DNA from: CBDDEC01 sp965198045
Lineage (GTDB): Bacteria > Chloroflexota > Dehalococcoidia > UBA2979
NCBI GenBank assembly: GCA_965198045.1
Contig: CBDAOL010000005.1
Location: 62,001-126,000, forward strand
Length of the DNA stretch: 64,000 nucleotides
Reading direction: 5' to 3'
This document shows, one piece after another, positions 45,322 through 54,832 of the stretch. The position numbers and the translations under genes are program-made. The notes below the pieces were generated by a model. It was not told the DNA's origin, did no database searches, and worked only from the letters and a program-made list of their open reading frames with translations. The first letter of the stretch is position 1; each line of letters begins with the position of its first letter.

Positions 45322-47499
45322 ATGGTCGCCACTGAGACGGCCGTCCCCGGCCGCGAGCAGCTCCTGGCAACGGTCACAAACTACCTCCCGACGAAGCGGG
45401 TGGGTGCTGTCGTGCGTGCAGTCGACTTCGCGACCCAGGCGCACGAGGGGCAGAAGCGCAAGTCGGGCGATGCGTACATTTCGCATCCCCTCGCCGTCGC
45501 GCAACTCGTCGCCGACCTGCGGATGGACCCGCCGACCGTGCTGGCCGCGGTGCTGCACGACGTCATCGAGGACTGCGACGTGTCCGCGGCCGAGCTGCGA
45601 CGACGATTCGGCGCCGATGTCGCGAGCCTGGTCGAGGGCGCGACGAAGATCGATCACATCACCCCGGGTGGCGTCCTCGACGTCGAAACGGTCGACGCCG
45701 AGACGTTGCGCAAGATGTTCATCGCGATGGCCGAGGATGTCCGCGTGGTGATCGTGAAGCTGGCTGACCGGCTGCACAACATGCGGACGCTCGCCTACCT
45801 CGACGCGGACCGCCAGCAGGCGATCGCCCGCGAGACGATGGACGTCTACGCCCCGCTGGCCTCGCGTCTTGGCGTCTGGCAGTTCAAATGGGAGCTCGAG
45901 GACCTGGCCTTCCGCTACCTCGAGCCGGAGCGTTACCGCCGGCTCGCCGATCGGATCCAGTCGAAGCGCAGCGAGCGCGAACGCTACGTAACACGCGTCG
46001 AAGCGCAGGCCCGCAAGGCTCTCGAAGAGGCGGAGGTCGAGGCAGAGGTCGTGGGGCGAGTCAAGCACCTGTACTCGATCGAGCAGAAGGAGGAACGCTA
46101 CGCCGCCGAGGGGCGCAGTTTCGATGACATCCAGGATCTCCTCGCCGTGCGCATCCTCGTCGACTCCGTGGCCGATTGCTACAACGCGCTCGGCGTCGTG
46201 CACCAGGCGTGGCAGCCGATCACCGGCACCTTCGACGACTACATCGCCAGCCCGAAGGAATCGCTCTACCAGTCGCTGCACACCTCGGTCCTCGGCCCCG
46301 GCGCACGAGCGTTCGAGGTGCAGATCCGCACGCGGGAGATGCACGAGCTTGCCGAGTACGGCGTCGCCGCGCACTGGCAGTACAAGGAAGACGCCTCGCG
46401 CCGCGACTTCCAGGCCGAGGAGCGTATGTCCTGGCTTCGCCAGTTGCTCGAGTGGCAGCAGGAGGCATCGGGGACGGATGACTTCCTCGAGTCGGTCAAG
46501 ACCGACATCTTCCGCGACCAGGTGTTCGTCCACACGCCTCGTGGCGACGTGAAGGTGCTACCGGCCGGTTCGACGCCCATCGATTTCGCGTACCGCATCC
46601 ACACTGATCTGGGCCACAACTGCGTGGGCGCGAAGATCGGCGGCAAGATGGTGCCGCTCGCCACCAAGCTGCAGAACGGCGATGTCGTCGAGATCGTGCG
46701 GTCGCGGCAGCCCAAGGGTCCGTCACGCGACTGGCTGCTGCCGTCGCGCGGCTACCTCGGCTCGAGCCACTCGAAGCAGAAGGTCCGCCAGTGGTTCCGC
46801 CGTCAGCATCGGTCGGAGAACATCGACCAGGGCCGCGCCACACTCGAACGCGAGGTGAAGCGGCTCGGGATCGACAAGCTGCCGCGCGACCTGCCGCGGC
46901 AGATGGGGTACGAGAACCTCGACGACCTGTATGCCGCGATTGGCTCCGGCGACGCGTCGCGGCAGAAGCTGACGAACCGCCTCGGCGAGCACGCTCCGGC
47001 GCCCACGGAGCAGCCGGCGCCGCGCTCCACCGTCGTTGTCTCGAAGACCAAGGGCGCGCCGGGTGTACGCGTGTTGGGCACCACCGGGCTGCACGTCGTC
47101 CTCGCCCGCTGCTGCGGTCCGCTGCCCGGCGACCCGATCGTCGGCTACATCACCCGCGCCCGAGGCGTCACCGTCCACCGCCGCTCCTGCCGCAATGTCC
47201 TCCAGCGCACCGACGACGCCGATCGGCTCGTCGAATGTGATTGGGGCCCCACCGGCGAGATGTACTCGGCGGCCGTCGAGGTGCTGGCCTGGGACCGCGT
47301 GGGCCTGTTGCGCGATCTCAGCACCCTGGTTGCAGAGGACCAGGTGAATATGGTGCGGGTCTCCACACGCGAGCACGACGACCGCACGACGACGGTCTCG
47401 CTCACCCTCGAGACGGAGGGCGGTGCGCAGTTCGCTCAACTGCTGACCCACCTCGATGCCGTGCGCGGCGTGATCTCGGTTCGCCGCGTCGGCGCCTAG
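45322..47499 (+). CDS. relA: Bifunctional (p)ppGpp synthetase/hydrolase (RelA/SpoT)
   Basis: A 725-residue Rel protein with the full domain order. HD hydrolase about 35-190 (SHPLAVAQLVADL, AAVLHDVIED, LADRLHNMRTL, so the HD residues are intact). Synthetase about 225-340 with SIEQKEERY and the substrate loop YQSLHTSVLGP. TGS about 395-455 (VFVHTPRGDVKVLPAGSTPIDFAYRIH), helical and zinc-finger region (ARCCGPLPGDPIVGYITR), and a C-terminal ACT domain from about 650. It makes and degrades the stringent alarmone. ATG 45322 is preferred over longer extensions. Confidence 0.95.
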   Translation: MVATETAVPGREQLLATVTNYLPTKRVGAVVRAVDFATQAHEGQKRKSGDAYISHPLAVAQLVADLRMDPPTVLAAVLHDVIEDCDVSAAELRRRFGADVASLVEGATKIDHITPGGVLDVETVDAETLRKMFIAMAEDVRVVIVKLADRLHNMRTLAYLDADRQQAIARETMDVYAPLASRLGVWQFKWELEDLAFRYLEPERYRRLADRIQSKRSERERYVTRVEAQARKALEEAEVEAEVVGRVKHLYSIEQKEERYAAEGRSFDDIQDLLAVRILVDSVADCYNALGVVHQAWQPITGTFDDYIASPKESLYQSLHTSVLGPGARAFEVQIRTREMHELAEYGVAAHWQYKEDASRRDFQAEERMSWLRQLLEWQQEASGTDDFLESVKTDIFRDQVFVHTPRGDVKVLPAGSTPIDFAYRIHTDLGHNCVGAKIGGKMVPLATKLQNGDVVEIVRSRQPKGPSRDWLLPSRGYLGSSHSKQKVRQWFRRQHRSENIDQGRATLEREVKRLGIDKLPRDLPRQMGYENLDDLYAAIGSGDASRQKLTNRLGEHAPAPTEQPAPRSTVVVSKTKGAPGVRVLGTTGLHVVLARCCGPLPGDPIVGYITRARGVTVHRRSCRNVLQRTDDADRLVECDWGPTGEMYSAAVEVLAWDRVGLLRDLSTLVAEDQVNMVRVSTREHDDRTTTVSLTLETEGGAQFAQLLTHLDAVRGVISVRRVGA

Positions 47500-47640
47500 C
47501 GACCCTTGGCCGTCTGCTCTTCGGATGTCACGCCCTGCGACGATGCTCGGCCAGCCTGCGTGGCGTAGGATGCGCGTGTCCTTGCGACTGATCCGACCGC
47601 CCGCACCGGACGCGCGTGGCTAGACGGGACACACCGCCTC

Positions 47641-49158
47641 GTGAGCCTCGCCACCGTGCGCAGCGGCGCGCTGCGCGGCATCGAGGGCATCGCCGTCGAC
47701 GTTGAGGTCGACATCGGCATCGGACTGCCCGCGTTCAACATCGTCGGCCTGCCAGACGCGTCGGTGCAGGAAGCGCGAGAGCGCGTGCGTTCGGCGATCC
47801 AGAACGCCGGCTTCGAGTTCCCGCTGCGCCGCATCACTGTCAACCTCGCGCCGGCCGACGTGCGGAAAGAGGGGCCGATCTACGACCTGCCGATCGCGAT
47901 CGCCATCCTGGTCGCGTCGGGGCAGGTCGAAGACCGCTTTGGTGACCGCGCGACTGCTGGCGAGTTGTCGCTGGACGGCCAGTTGCGCCACATCAACGGC
48001 GTGCTGCCGTTCGTGGCGATGTGCGCCGAGGAGGGTATCGCCGGCGTCGTCGTCCCAGCCGTCGACGTGCGCGAGGCCTCGATGGTCGACGGGGTTGAGG
48101 TCAGCGGCCTCGCCGATCTCCGGAACGTCGGCGAACTACGCGAGACGTGGCCGGCGGCGGAGACTGCGCAGGCGCGGGGCGAGGACGATCGCCTCGTGAC
48201 GCTTGACCTCGCGACGGTGCAGGGGCAGGAACACGTCAAGCGCGCACTGGAGGTGGCGGCGGCGGGTGGTCACAACGTGCTGATGCAGGGGCCGCCGGGG
48301 AGCGGCAAGACCCTGCTGGCGCGCGCCCTGCCCGGTCTGCTCGCCCCGCTGGGCAGCCGTGAGGCGATCGAGGTGTCGAAGCTCTACTCGATCACCGGGC
48401 TGCTGGCGCGCGACGCGCCGTTGATGACGCACCGCCCGTTTCGCTCGCCGCACCACACGATCTCGCACGCGGGTCTCGTCGGCGGCGGCAGCCAGATCCG
48501 TCCCGGGGAGGTCTCGCTGGCACATCGCGGCGTGCTCTTCCTCGACGAGTTCCCCGAGTTCAGTTCGGCAGCCCTCGAGGCGATGCGGGAGCCGTTGGAG
48601 TCGGGCGCGGTCACGATCTCGAGGGCCCGCGGGTCGCTCACGTTCCCGGCGCGCTTCCTCCTCGTCGCAGCAATGAACCCTTGTCCGTGCGGCTATTACG
48701 GCGACGCCAAACGCGCGTGCTCCTGCGCCGAATCCACGGTCTCCCGCTACCAGCGCCGCGTCAGCGGTCCGCTCCTCGATCGCCTCGATCTGTTCGTCGA
48801 GGTGCCGCGGGTCGACTACCAGGAGCTGACGGGTGCCCCGACCGGCGAGCACTCAGCCGTCGTTCGCGACCGCGTCGTCGAGGCACGGGCGCGGCAGGCA
48901 CGACGCCTGGCTGGCACCACGTTCGTGACGAACTCGGAGATGGGGCCGGTCGAGGTGCGGCGCTACTGCCAGGAGCCGCTCGCGGTCGACGCCGAGCCGC
49001 TGATGGCGACCGCGATGGAGCAGCTCGGGCTGTCCGCTCGTGCCTTCCACCGCGTGCTGAAGGTCGCACGCACGGTCGCAGACCTCGCCGGCTCCGACAC
49101 CATCGAGGCGCTGCACATCGCCGAGGCGATACAGTACCGCCGGCGCTGTTCCGACTGA
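47641..49158 (+). CDS. comM: YifB/ComM family Mg-chelatase-like AAA+ ATPase
   Basis: A 505-residue protein. N-terminal Lon-protease-like ChlI domain (about 1-170, with NIVGLPDASVQEARERVR), AAA+ core with Walker A GPPGSGKTLLAR and Walker B VLFLDEFPEF, and the C-terminal Mg_chelatase_C domain carrying AMNPCPCGYYGD. ComM is a helicase that drives branch migration of incoming DNA in natural transformation, so it complements comEA/comEC at the start of the window. TAGGAT at 47566-47571 may be its -10 box. Confidence 0.92.
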   Translation: MSLATVRSGALRGIEGIAVDVEVDIGIGLPAFNIVGLPDASVQEARERVRSAIQNAGFEFPLRRITVNLAPADVRKEGPIYDLPIAIAILVASGQVEDRFGDRATAGELSLDGQLRHINGVLPFVAMCAEEGIAGVVVPAVDVREASMVDGVEVSGLADLRNVGELRETWPAAETAQARGEDDRLVTLDLATVQGQEHVKRALEVAAAGGHNVLMQGPPGSGKTLLARALPGLLAPLGSREAIEVSKLYSITGLLARDAPLMTHRPFRSPHHTISHAGLVGGGSQIRPGEVSLAHRGVLFLDEFPEFSSAALEAMREPLESGAVTISRARGSLTFPARFLLVAAMNPCPCGYYGDAKRACSCAESTVSRYQRRVSGPLLDRLDLFVEVPRVDYQELTGAPTGEHSAVVRDRVVEARARQARRLAGTTFVTNSEMGPVEVRRYCQEPLAVDAEPLMATAMEQLGLSARAFHRVLKVARTVADLAGSDTIEALHIAEAIQYRRRCSD

Positions 49159-49199
49159 ACCGCGTTTCCACCGGCGAGTCAGCCGAGCGAGGGGACCGC

Positions 49200-50324
49200 G
49201 TGCCGTTCGATCCGTTCCGCATCGAGTTTTTGCAGCGCGCGATCGACGATTTGCATCGGCGGATCGATGCGACGCGGTGGCCGGACCTGGCGCACGACCC
49301 CGGCTGGACCGAGGGTGCGAACGACGCCGTGCTGCGCGACCTCGTGCGGTACTGGCGGAACGACTATGACTGGTTTGCCATGCAGGACGCGCTCAATGGG
49401 CGCACGCACCTCCGAGGCGAGGTCGAGGGAGAGGCGATGCATGTCATGCTCGCCACCGGGCCCGGCGGGGGCGAGCGCATGCCGCTGCTGCTTCTGCACG
49501 GCTGGCCCGGCTCGTTCATCGAGTTCCTCGACGCCGCAAACCGCCTGAGCGAGGGCGTCGACGGGGTCGCGTTCGACCTGGTCGTGCCGTCGTTGCCGGG
49601 CTTCGGGTTCTCCGATGCGCCCTCCGCAGCGGGACTGCACCCCGGGCGCATCGCTGAGCTGATGCACCTGCTGATGCAGGAACTCGGCTACGAGCGCTAC
49701 GGCGTCCAGGGTGGGGACTGTGGCGCCATTATCGGCACCGCTCTCGCCTCGCGACACCCCGAGGCGCTGACCGGGCTGCATCTCAACTTCACCATCGGCG
49801 GGCCGCCGCCGGCAGACGGCGAGATGTCCGAAGAGGAGCAAGAGTGGCGGAAGTTCCGCCAGGACTTCGAGCGCGAGGAGACGGAGTACTCGCGGATCCA
49901 GGGCACGCGACCACAGTCGCTCGCGTATGCGCAGCAGGACTCGCCGGTCGGGTTCCTCGCGTGGATGCTCGAGAAGTTCTGGGTCTGGACGGACCACGGC
50001 GACGATCTGTGGGACGCGGTTGATCGCGACTGGCTGCTGACGAACGCGATGCTCTACTGGTTGACCGGGAAGGTGCTCTCCGCCGCCCGCATCTACTACG
50101 AGACCTCACACATGAGCGAGCCGCTCTTCATCCCACCGATCGAGGTTCCGATGGCCTACGCGAAGTTCCCCGCCGAGGCGTGGGCGGCGCCTCGCGAGGT
50201 CGTCGAGCGCGTGTACAACCTCGTCCAGTACACGGAAGCGCCCCAGGGAGGGCACTTCGCGGCGATGGAGCAGCCCGAGTTCTTCGCGAGCGATGTCGCC
50301 GCGTTCTTCTCGACGCGCGATTAG
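49200..50324 (+). CDS. Epoxide hydrolase (microsomal type)
   Basis: A 374-residue alpha/beta hydrolase with an N-terminal EHN domain (FRIEFLQRAIDDLHRRIDATRWP). The oxyanion motif is LLHGWPGSFIEF, the nucleophile Asp is in GVQGGDCGAIIGT, and the catalytic His in QGGHFAAMEQPE. Cap-domain tyrosines that activate the epoxide are plausible near 250-300. It opens an epoxide to a diol, in detoxification or catabolism. GTG start follows GAGGGGA. Upstream in-frame sequence overlaps comM and is not part of the protein. Confidence 0.9.
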   Translation: MPFDPFRIEFLQRAIDDLHRRIDATRWPDLAHDPGWTEGANDAVLRDLVRYWRNDYDWFAMQDALNGRTHLRGEVEGEAMHVMLATGPGGGERMPLLLLHGWPGSFIEFLDAANRLSEGVDGVAFDLVVPSLPGFGFSDAPSAAGLHPGRIAELMHLLMQELGYERYGVQGGDCGAIIGTALASRHPEALTGLHLNFTIGGPPPADGEMSEEEQEWRKFRQDFEREETEYSRIQGTRPQSLAYAQQDSPVGFLAWMLEKFWVWTDHGDDLWDAVDRDWLLTNAMLYWLTGKVLSAARIYYETSHMSEPLFIPPIEVPMAYAKFPAEAWAAPREVVERVYNLVQYTEAPQGGHFAAMEQPEFFASDVAAFFSTRD

Positions 50325-50381
50325 GGATCCGGAGGGCCGGAGGCGACGAATCGGACGCTCGTGCGAGCCACGGCCTGTGGA

Positions 50382-50387
50382 TACACT
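50382..50387 (+). promoter_or_regulatory. -10 box of tRNA-Arg
   Basis: TACACT ends nine bases before the mature 5' end of tRNA-Arg, consistent with a short tRNA 5' leader. Confidence 0.5.
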
Positions 50388-50396
50388 GGATCTCGG

Positions 50397-50472
50397 GCCC
50401 TCGTAGCTCAGTGGATAGAGCACTGGCCTCCGGAGCCAGGTGTCGCAGGTTCGAATCCTGCCGAGGGTACCA
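50397..50472 (+). tRNA. tRNA-Arg (anticodon CCG)
   Basis: A 76-base cloverleaf. Acceptor GCCCTCG pairs with CGAGGGT (with one G-T end pair), the D arm is GCTC/GAGC, the anticodon stem CTGGC/GCCAG encloses CTCCGGA with anticodon CCG, and the T arm is GCAGG-TTCGAAT-CCTGC. The 3' ACCA is encoded. It reads CGG arginine codons. Confidence 0.95.
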
Positions 50473-50525
50473 GCAGGTCCGCTCCCCACTTGAACCCGCC
50501 GAAGATGCGTGATCGGAGACCATTA

Positions 50526-51368
50526 GTGAGCGATCGTCGTCAGCAACGTCGACGAGATCGACAGCGCCGCCGCCGCCAGGGCGGCGGAGGGAGCCCCGGC
50601 TACGAGCCCGTCGGGGACGTCGAGTTCAGCGGCATCATGGGTCTGATGCAGCGCAACGCGCGTGGGCTGTTCCTCGGGGGCATCGTGGTGATGGTGCTGA
50701 GCCTCGGCAGCATCTTCTTCGTAACCCAGCTCGGCGGCGCGTCGCCGCATACCGCTCCGAACGGCAATGGTTCCGGCGATACCGCGCCGACGCCCGTGGC
50801 ATCCGCCGAGGCGACGCCAGACGCCACCTCGGACGACCCCGATGATGGTGAACCAGCGATCGTTCGTTTCTACGAGTCGGCGCCACCGCTGGAGATCGAC
50901 CTCGAGCAGACGTACGAGGCCATCATCGCGCTCGAGGGTGGCGGCGAAGTGCGTCTGGAGTTGCTGCCAGGCGCCGCCCCCGCGTACGTGAACAACTTCG
51001 TCTTCCTGGCTCGCAACCGCTTCTACGATGGGCTCATGTTCCATCGCGTCGTCCCGGGCTTCGTCGCACAGGCCGGCGATCCGACAGCGACCGGCTTCGG
51101 CGACGCCGGCTACGCCCTGATCGAGGAGAGCAACAGCCTGACGTTTGGCACAGGAGTGCTCTCGATGGCGAAGGCGGGAGCCGTCACGAACGGCTCGCAG
51201 TTCTTCATCACCCTCGCGCCGGCGCCCCACCTCGACGCCGGCTTCACCGTGTTCGGTCAGGTGACCGGGGGCATCGAGCTGCTGCAGGCCCTCGAGGCTC
51301 GGGACCCAGCGTCGGCCGGCACTCCCGGTCTCACCATCGCCAGCATCGAGATCGTCGAGGGCGGGTAG
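50526..51368 (+). CDS. Membrane-anchored cyclophilin-type peptidyl-prolyl isomerase
   Basis: A 280-residue protein. A basic cytoplasmic N-terminus (about 1-30, Arg/Gln-rich) precedes a single membrane helix (about 46-66) and an acidic Pro/Ala/Thr linker. The cyclophilin domain (about 125-280) has YDGLMFHRVVPGFVAQAGDP and NGSQFFITLAPAPHLDAGFTVFG. It should face the exterior and assist folding of exported proteins. GTG 50526 follows GGAGA; an ATG at 50505 is an alternative. A soluble paralogue follows immediately. Confidence 0.88.
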   Translation: MSDRRQQRRRDRQRRRRQGGGGSPGYEPVGDVEFSGIMGLMQRNARGLFLGGIVVMVLSLGSIFFVTQLGGASPHTAPNGNGSGDTAPTPVASAEATPDATSDDPDDGEPAIVRFYESAPPLEIDLEQTYEAIIALEGGGEVRLELLPGAAPAYVNNFVFLARNRFYDGLMFHRVVPGFVAQAGDPTATGFGDAGYALIEESNSLTFGTGVLSMAKAGAVTNGSQFFITLAPAPHLDAGFTVFGQVTGGIELLQALEARDPASAGTPGLTIASIEIVEGG

Positions 51369-51372
51369 CACC

Positions 51373-51894
51373 GTGGCGAGGCACTACGAGGCCGCACCGG
51401 AGTCGTCGATCGATCCGAGCCATCGCTATGCCGCCGTGCTGCGCACCGAGCGTGGTCCAGTGAGCATCGCGCTGCGGCCAGACCTCGCGCCGGTGGCCGT
51501 CAATTCGTTCGTGTTCCTTGCTCGAGAGGGCTACTTCGACGGTTGCGCGTTCCACCGCGTGGTGCCGGGCTTCATCGCGCAGGCGGGCGATCCCACGGGC
51601 ACGGGGCGTGGTACGCCCGGCTATCGCATCGAGGATGAGCCCAGCGACGAGCCGTTCGTCGCCGGCGCCGTGGGCATGGCGAACGCGGGCGCCGGAAGCG
51701 CGGGATCGCAGTTCTTCATCGCGCTCGCCGATCTGCCTCATCTCGACGGGCGGTTCACGCTCTTTGGCGTCGTTGAGGAGGGACTGGCGCTCCTCTCCGA
51801 CCTCGAACGCCGCGAGCGCTCTGACGATCCATCGGACCCGCTCATGATCTCTCAGATCGAGATCGCGGAGGATGACGCGTCCGCTCCGAGCTGA
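51373..51894 (+). CDS. Cyclophilin-type peptidyl-prolyl isomerase
   Basis: A 173-residue soluble cyclophilin with FDGCAFHRVVPGFIAQAGDP and SAGSQFFIALADLPHLDGRFTLFG. Active-site Arg, Phe and Gln positions are kept. It starts four bases after the membrane-anchored paralogue and lacks signal or anchor, suggesting a cytoplasmic counterpart made from the same mRNA. The pair likely arose by duplication. Confidence 0.9.
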   Translation: MARHYEAAPESSIDPSHRYAAVLRTERGPVSIALRPDLAPVAVNSFVFLAREGYFDGCAFHRVVPGFIAQAGDPTGTGRGTPGYRIEDEPSDEPFVAGAVGMANAGAGSAGSQFFIALADLPHLDGRFTLFGVVEEGLALLSDLERRERSDDPSDPLMISQIEIAEDDASAPS

Positions 51895-51974
51895 GCCGCG
51901 CAACGCGTACCGAATCAGCGACTTCTTGCCGATAGTGAAAGCACGACGGGCGTGCGCGTGCCCGCACGAACGCT

Positions 51975-52196
51975 CTAGCTCGGTGGCGAGCCCTGCGAGG
52001 CGTCGGCGGAGCGTCCAGCACGCCGTTCGACATAGGCCATCAACCCAAATGAGGGGACGAACAGGGCAAACGCGATCAGCGCCGGTAGGACCCATCCGCC
52101 GATGAGGAGGAGCAGTCCAATCGCCAGCGCGAAGGACATGCCCAGGATCGAGCCGATCCGGGCGACGAGCACGTACGGGGGGACGCCGTCTGGCAT
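51975..52196 (-). CDS. Small membrane protein, function unknown
   Basis: A 73-residue protein from the ATG at 52196, with two hydrophobic helices (about 12-32 and 33-52) and a polar C-terminal tail. TACGAT lies ten bases upstream on the minus strand. The start codon overlaps, on the opposite strand, the proposed ATG of the sensor gene at 52195. No motif is recognised. Confidence 0.55.
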   Translation of the reverse strand: MPDGVPPYVLVARIGSILGMSFALAIGLLLLIGGWVLPALIAFALFVPSFGLMAYVERRAGRSADASQGSPPS

Positions 52197-54459
52197 GAGC
52201 GCCGCGATCGTAGCAACGGGCCCAGCCGGGGACAACGAGGACACTGACGCCGCTCTGCGTGTCCGCGTCGAATCCTCCGCTGTGACCTGGCAGCAGCGGC
52301 GACTGCTGCTCGTCGCCGGCGCGCTGGTCGCGTCCGCTTCACACCTCATCGGCAGTCCCATCATTGCCGCTGTCGCGATCTACGGGATCGCGGTGGCCGT
52401 CCTGGTCGGCGAGGCCGAGGTGATCCTCGCCCGCCGCGCTCGGAGCGAGTGGCAGTTCGATGCGATCACTCTGGTCGCTCGCGTGGCGCTGGTGACCGTG
52501 CTGGCGGTTGCTCTGACCTTCGGCGGGGCAGGGACCTGGCTCACGCTCGGAGTACTCGCGGTGCTGGTGATCTCGATCGCGGGCTCAGTCAGCACCGTGT
52601 CGATGGTCGTGGTCGTCGCCTACACGTCAGCGGTCTTCGTCGCGACCGAATTCCTCGCGATCCGCGACTCGGTGCCGCATGCCCACCTGGTCGCGTCGCA
52701 CGAGACCGGGCACATGTCCGTCCTGCAACTGCTCGGCGTCGCGCTGGTGGGGTTCCCGGGCCTGGCGGCGGTTGTTCACCTCCGCTGGCGCGCTTCGATC
52801 GAGACGCGCGAGGAGCTCGAGGAGACGGTCGACGAGCTGAGGACAGCGCCCGGCGCCCTCGAGGAGTCGCGCGGCGAGCTGGAGCGTCTGAACCGCGACC
52901 TCAACGCCGAGGTGAGCCAGCAGACATCAGAACTCGAGCTGCGCAACCGCTACCTCTCGGTCGTCAACGCAGTCTCGACCGCCCTCGGCGAGCCCGGGAA
53001 CGACGAGCCGCTGGTCGGCCGCGCGGCGCGGATCGCCGGCCGATTGATCGGCGGGAGTGCGGCACAGGGCTGGCAGATTGCGAGTGACACCGAGCCGACC
53101 TCGACGTTCGTGAAGCTCGACGGGGAGTCAGGCGCCGACGTGCAGGCACTGCCGGTGGAGCTGCTGCAACAGGTTGCAGATCGCCGCGAGCCGCTGCTCA
53201 GTGAAGACGCCGTCGGCCCGGATGGCGAGCCGCTACCGGACCCGGGCGGGGCATTCGTGGTCGTCCCGATCCACTCTCATGGTGAGTCGCTAGGCGCGTT
53301 CGCCGTGATCGGCATCGAAGACGAAGAAGTCGGCCCACGCGAACGCAATCTGCTCCTCTCGGTCGGTCGCGAGGTCGGTGCGGCGCTGGTGAACGCCGTG
53401 CACATTCGGAATATGGAAACCCGCGCGGACCGGGTGGCCCTGCTCAGCGACGTCGCGAAGTTCGCGGGTGGCCGACGGGCAACGCGCGACGCGCTCGACG
53501 AGGCTCTGGCGCCGGTGCGCGACCACCTCGATGCACTACGTGTGTCGGTCGTGGTGTCGCAGCGCGACGGCCAGGGCGGGACGCTAGCCGTGGCGGGACC
53601 GCCGACCGAGTACAGCCGCGATGGACGCCACGTCGATCGCCTGCGGAGTGAGGTCGCAAACGGACAGTCGGTGCTCTATCGGCGCGCCGACGGCGTTCTT
53701 CCGGAGGACGTCGCGCAGCGTGTCGGCACGATGATCGTGGCGCCGGTGGTGGCGAGCGTGCCCGGTGTGACTCGGTTCGGCGATCCGCCGCCGAGCCCAG
53801 ACGCGGCGGACCCGGATACGGCGAACCACAGCGACGCCGAACGCGTCGTGGGCGCCCTCGTTTGCTCGTCTGCCGAGGAAGACGTGTGGGATGCCGACAC
53901 AGTTGCGCTCATCGCTGAGGTCGCCGAGGTCGTAGCGCGCCGCCTGGAGGCAGACGCCTATGCCCGCTTGCAGAGCCGGCGGATCGATGAGCTTGCGAGC
54001 CTGACTGAAGTGGCTCGGCTAATGCAGTCCGGCGCCGACGTGGAACGACTCTGTGGCGGATTCGCACAGGCCCTGCGCGCCCTCATCTCGTACCGAGCGC
54101 TCACAATCGTACGAACTTCGACGTTTGGATCGCGTGACCAGGTGCACCAGTTCGACGCTGACGCTCTGACGGTCGACAGCGGACCAGACGCCAGCCCGCC
54201 GGAATCTGTTACGCCGCTCCCGGAGCCGATCGTCTGGGCCAGTGGAAACGGCCCGGAGCCAACTCGTCGCCCCGCGCGTCGCCGAAGCGCGCGTTCTCCT
54301 CGGCGTCCACCCGCTCCGCTTCGTCGAGGATGCGCCGCACCTCGGCCTCCAGGTCCGCATCCGTGCGGTTGCGCTCACGGCTGGCGTTGGCGTGCAGCTT
54401 GGTCCCGTCGAGCGCGACCACCCCGACCCGCACCAGACCAGCCTCGGCGCACAGCCTGA
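52195..54459 (+). pseudogene. Membrane GAF-domain sensor protein, 3' end lost at IS junction
   Basis: The frame begins with five to six membrane helices (about 28-195) and a coiled-coil linker (about 210-270, EELEETVDELR then ESRGELERLNRDL). It continues with a first GAF domain (about 275-430), a second (about 440-610) and the start of a third (LASLTEVARLMQSGADVERL onward). The expected HisKA and ATPase domains of a histidine kinase are absent. Near 54250 the homologous sequence ends and the frame runs on in Arg/Pro-rich antisense of a transposase to a stop at 54459. The insertion most likely destroyed the gene. ATG 52195 is the likely start. Confidence 0.7.
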
Positions 54460-54832
54460 GCACCTCGGCGAACAGTCCCGAGAGCGCCTCCTCGTGCTGC
54501 TGGCGGAAACGGCAGATCGTCGCGTGGTCGGGGTGCTGGTTCGCGGTCAGCACCCGGAGGGCGATGTCCTCCCGGCAGCGCCGTTCGATCTGGCGGCTCG
54601 AGCGCTCGCCCTCGCAGTAGGCGTAGAGCACGAGCGCGACCATCATCGACGGCTCGTACGCCTTCCGCCCCCAACCGTCCTCGCGGTAGCGCTCGTAGAA
54701 CGCGGTGAGGTCCAACTGGCTGACCGCATCGAGCACGAACCACGCGAGGTGGTCCCCCGGCAGCCAGTCGCGGAGGCTGGCGGGCATCAGGTATTGCTGG
54801 TCACGGTCGCACGGCAAGAAACGCTGGGTCAC
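54209..54832 (-). CDS. IS1182-type transposase, C-terminally truncated
   Basis: 207 residues starting with RFLPCDRDQQYLMPASLRDWLP, then the DUF772 region (ERYREDGWGRKAYEPSMMVALV, CRFRQQHEEALSGLF) and the first catalytic Asp in VVALDGTKLHANAS. IS1182 transposases are usually 450-500 residues, so the catalytic half is missing. The last dozen residues come from antisense of the sensor gene. It is not expected to be active. Confidence 0.85.
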   Translation of the reverse strand: MTQRFLPCDRDQQYLMPASLRDWLPGDHLAWFVLDAVSQLDLTAFYERYREDGWGRKAYEPSMMVALVLYAYCEGERSSRQIERRCREDIALRVLTANQHPDHATICRFRQQHEEALSGLFAEVLRLCAEAGLVRVGVVALDGTKLHANASRERNRTDADLEAEVRRILDEAERVDAEENARFGDARGDELAPGRFHWPRRSAPGAA

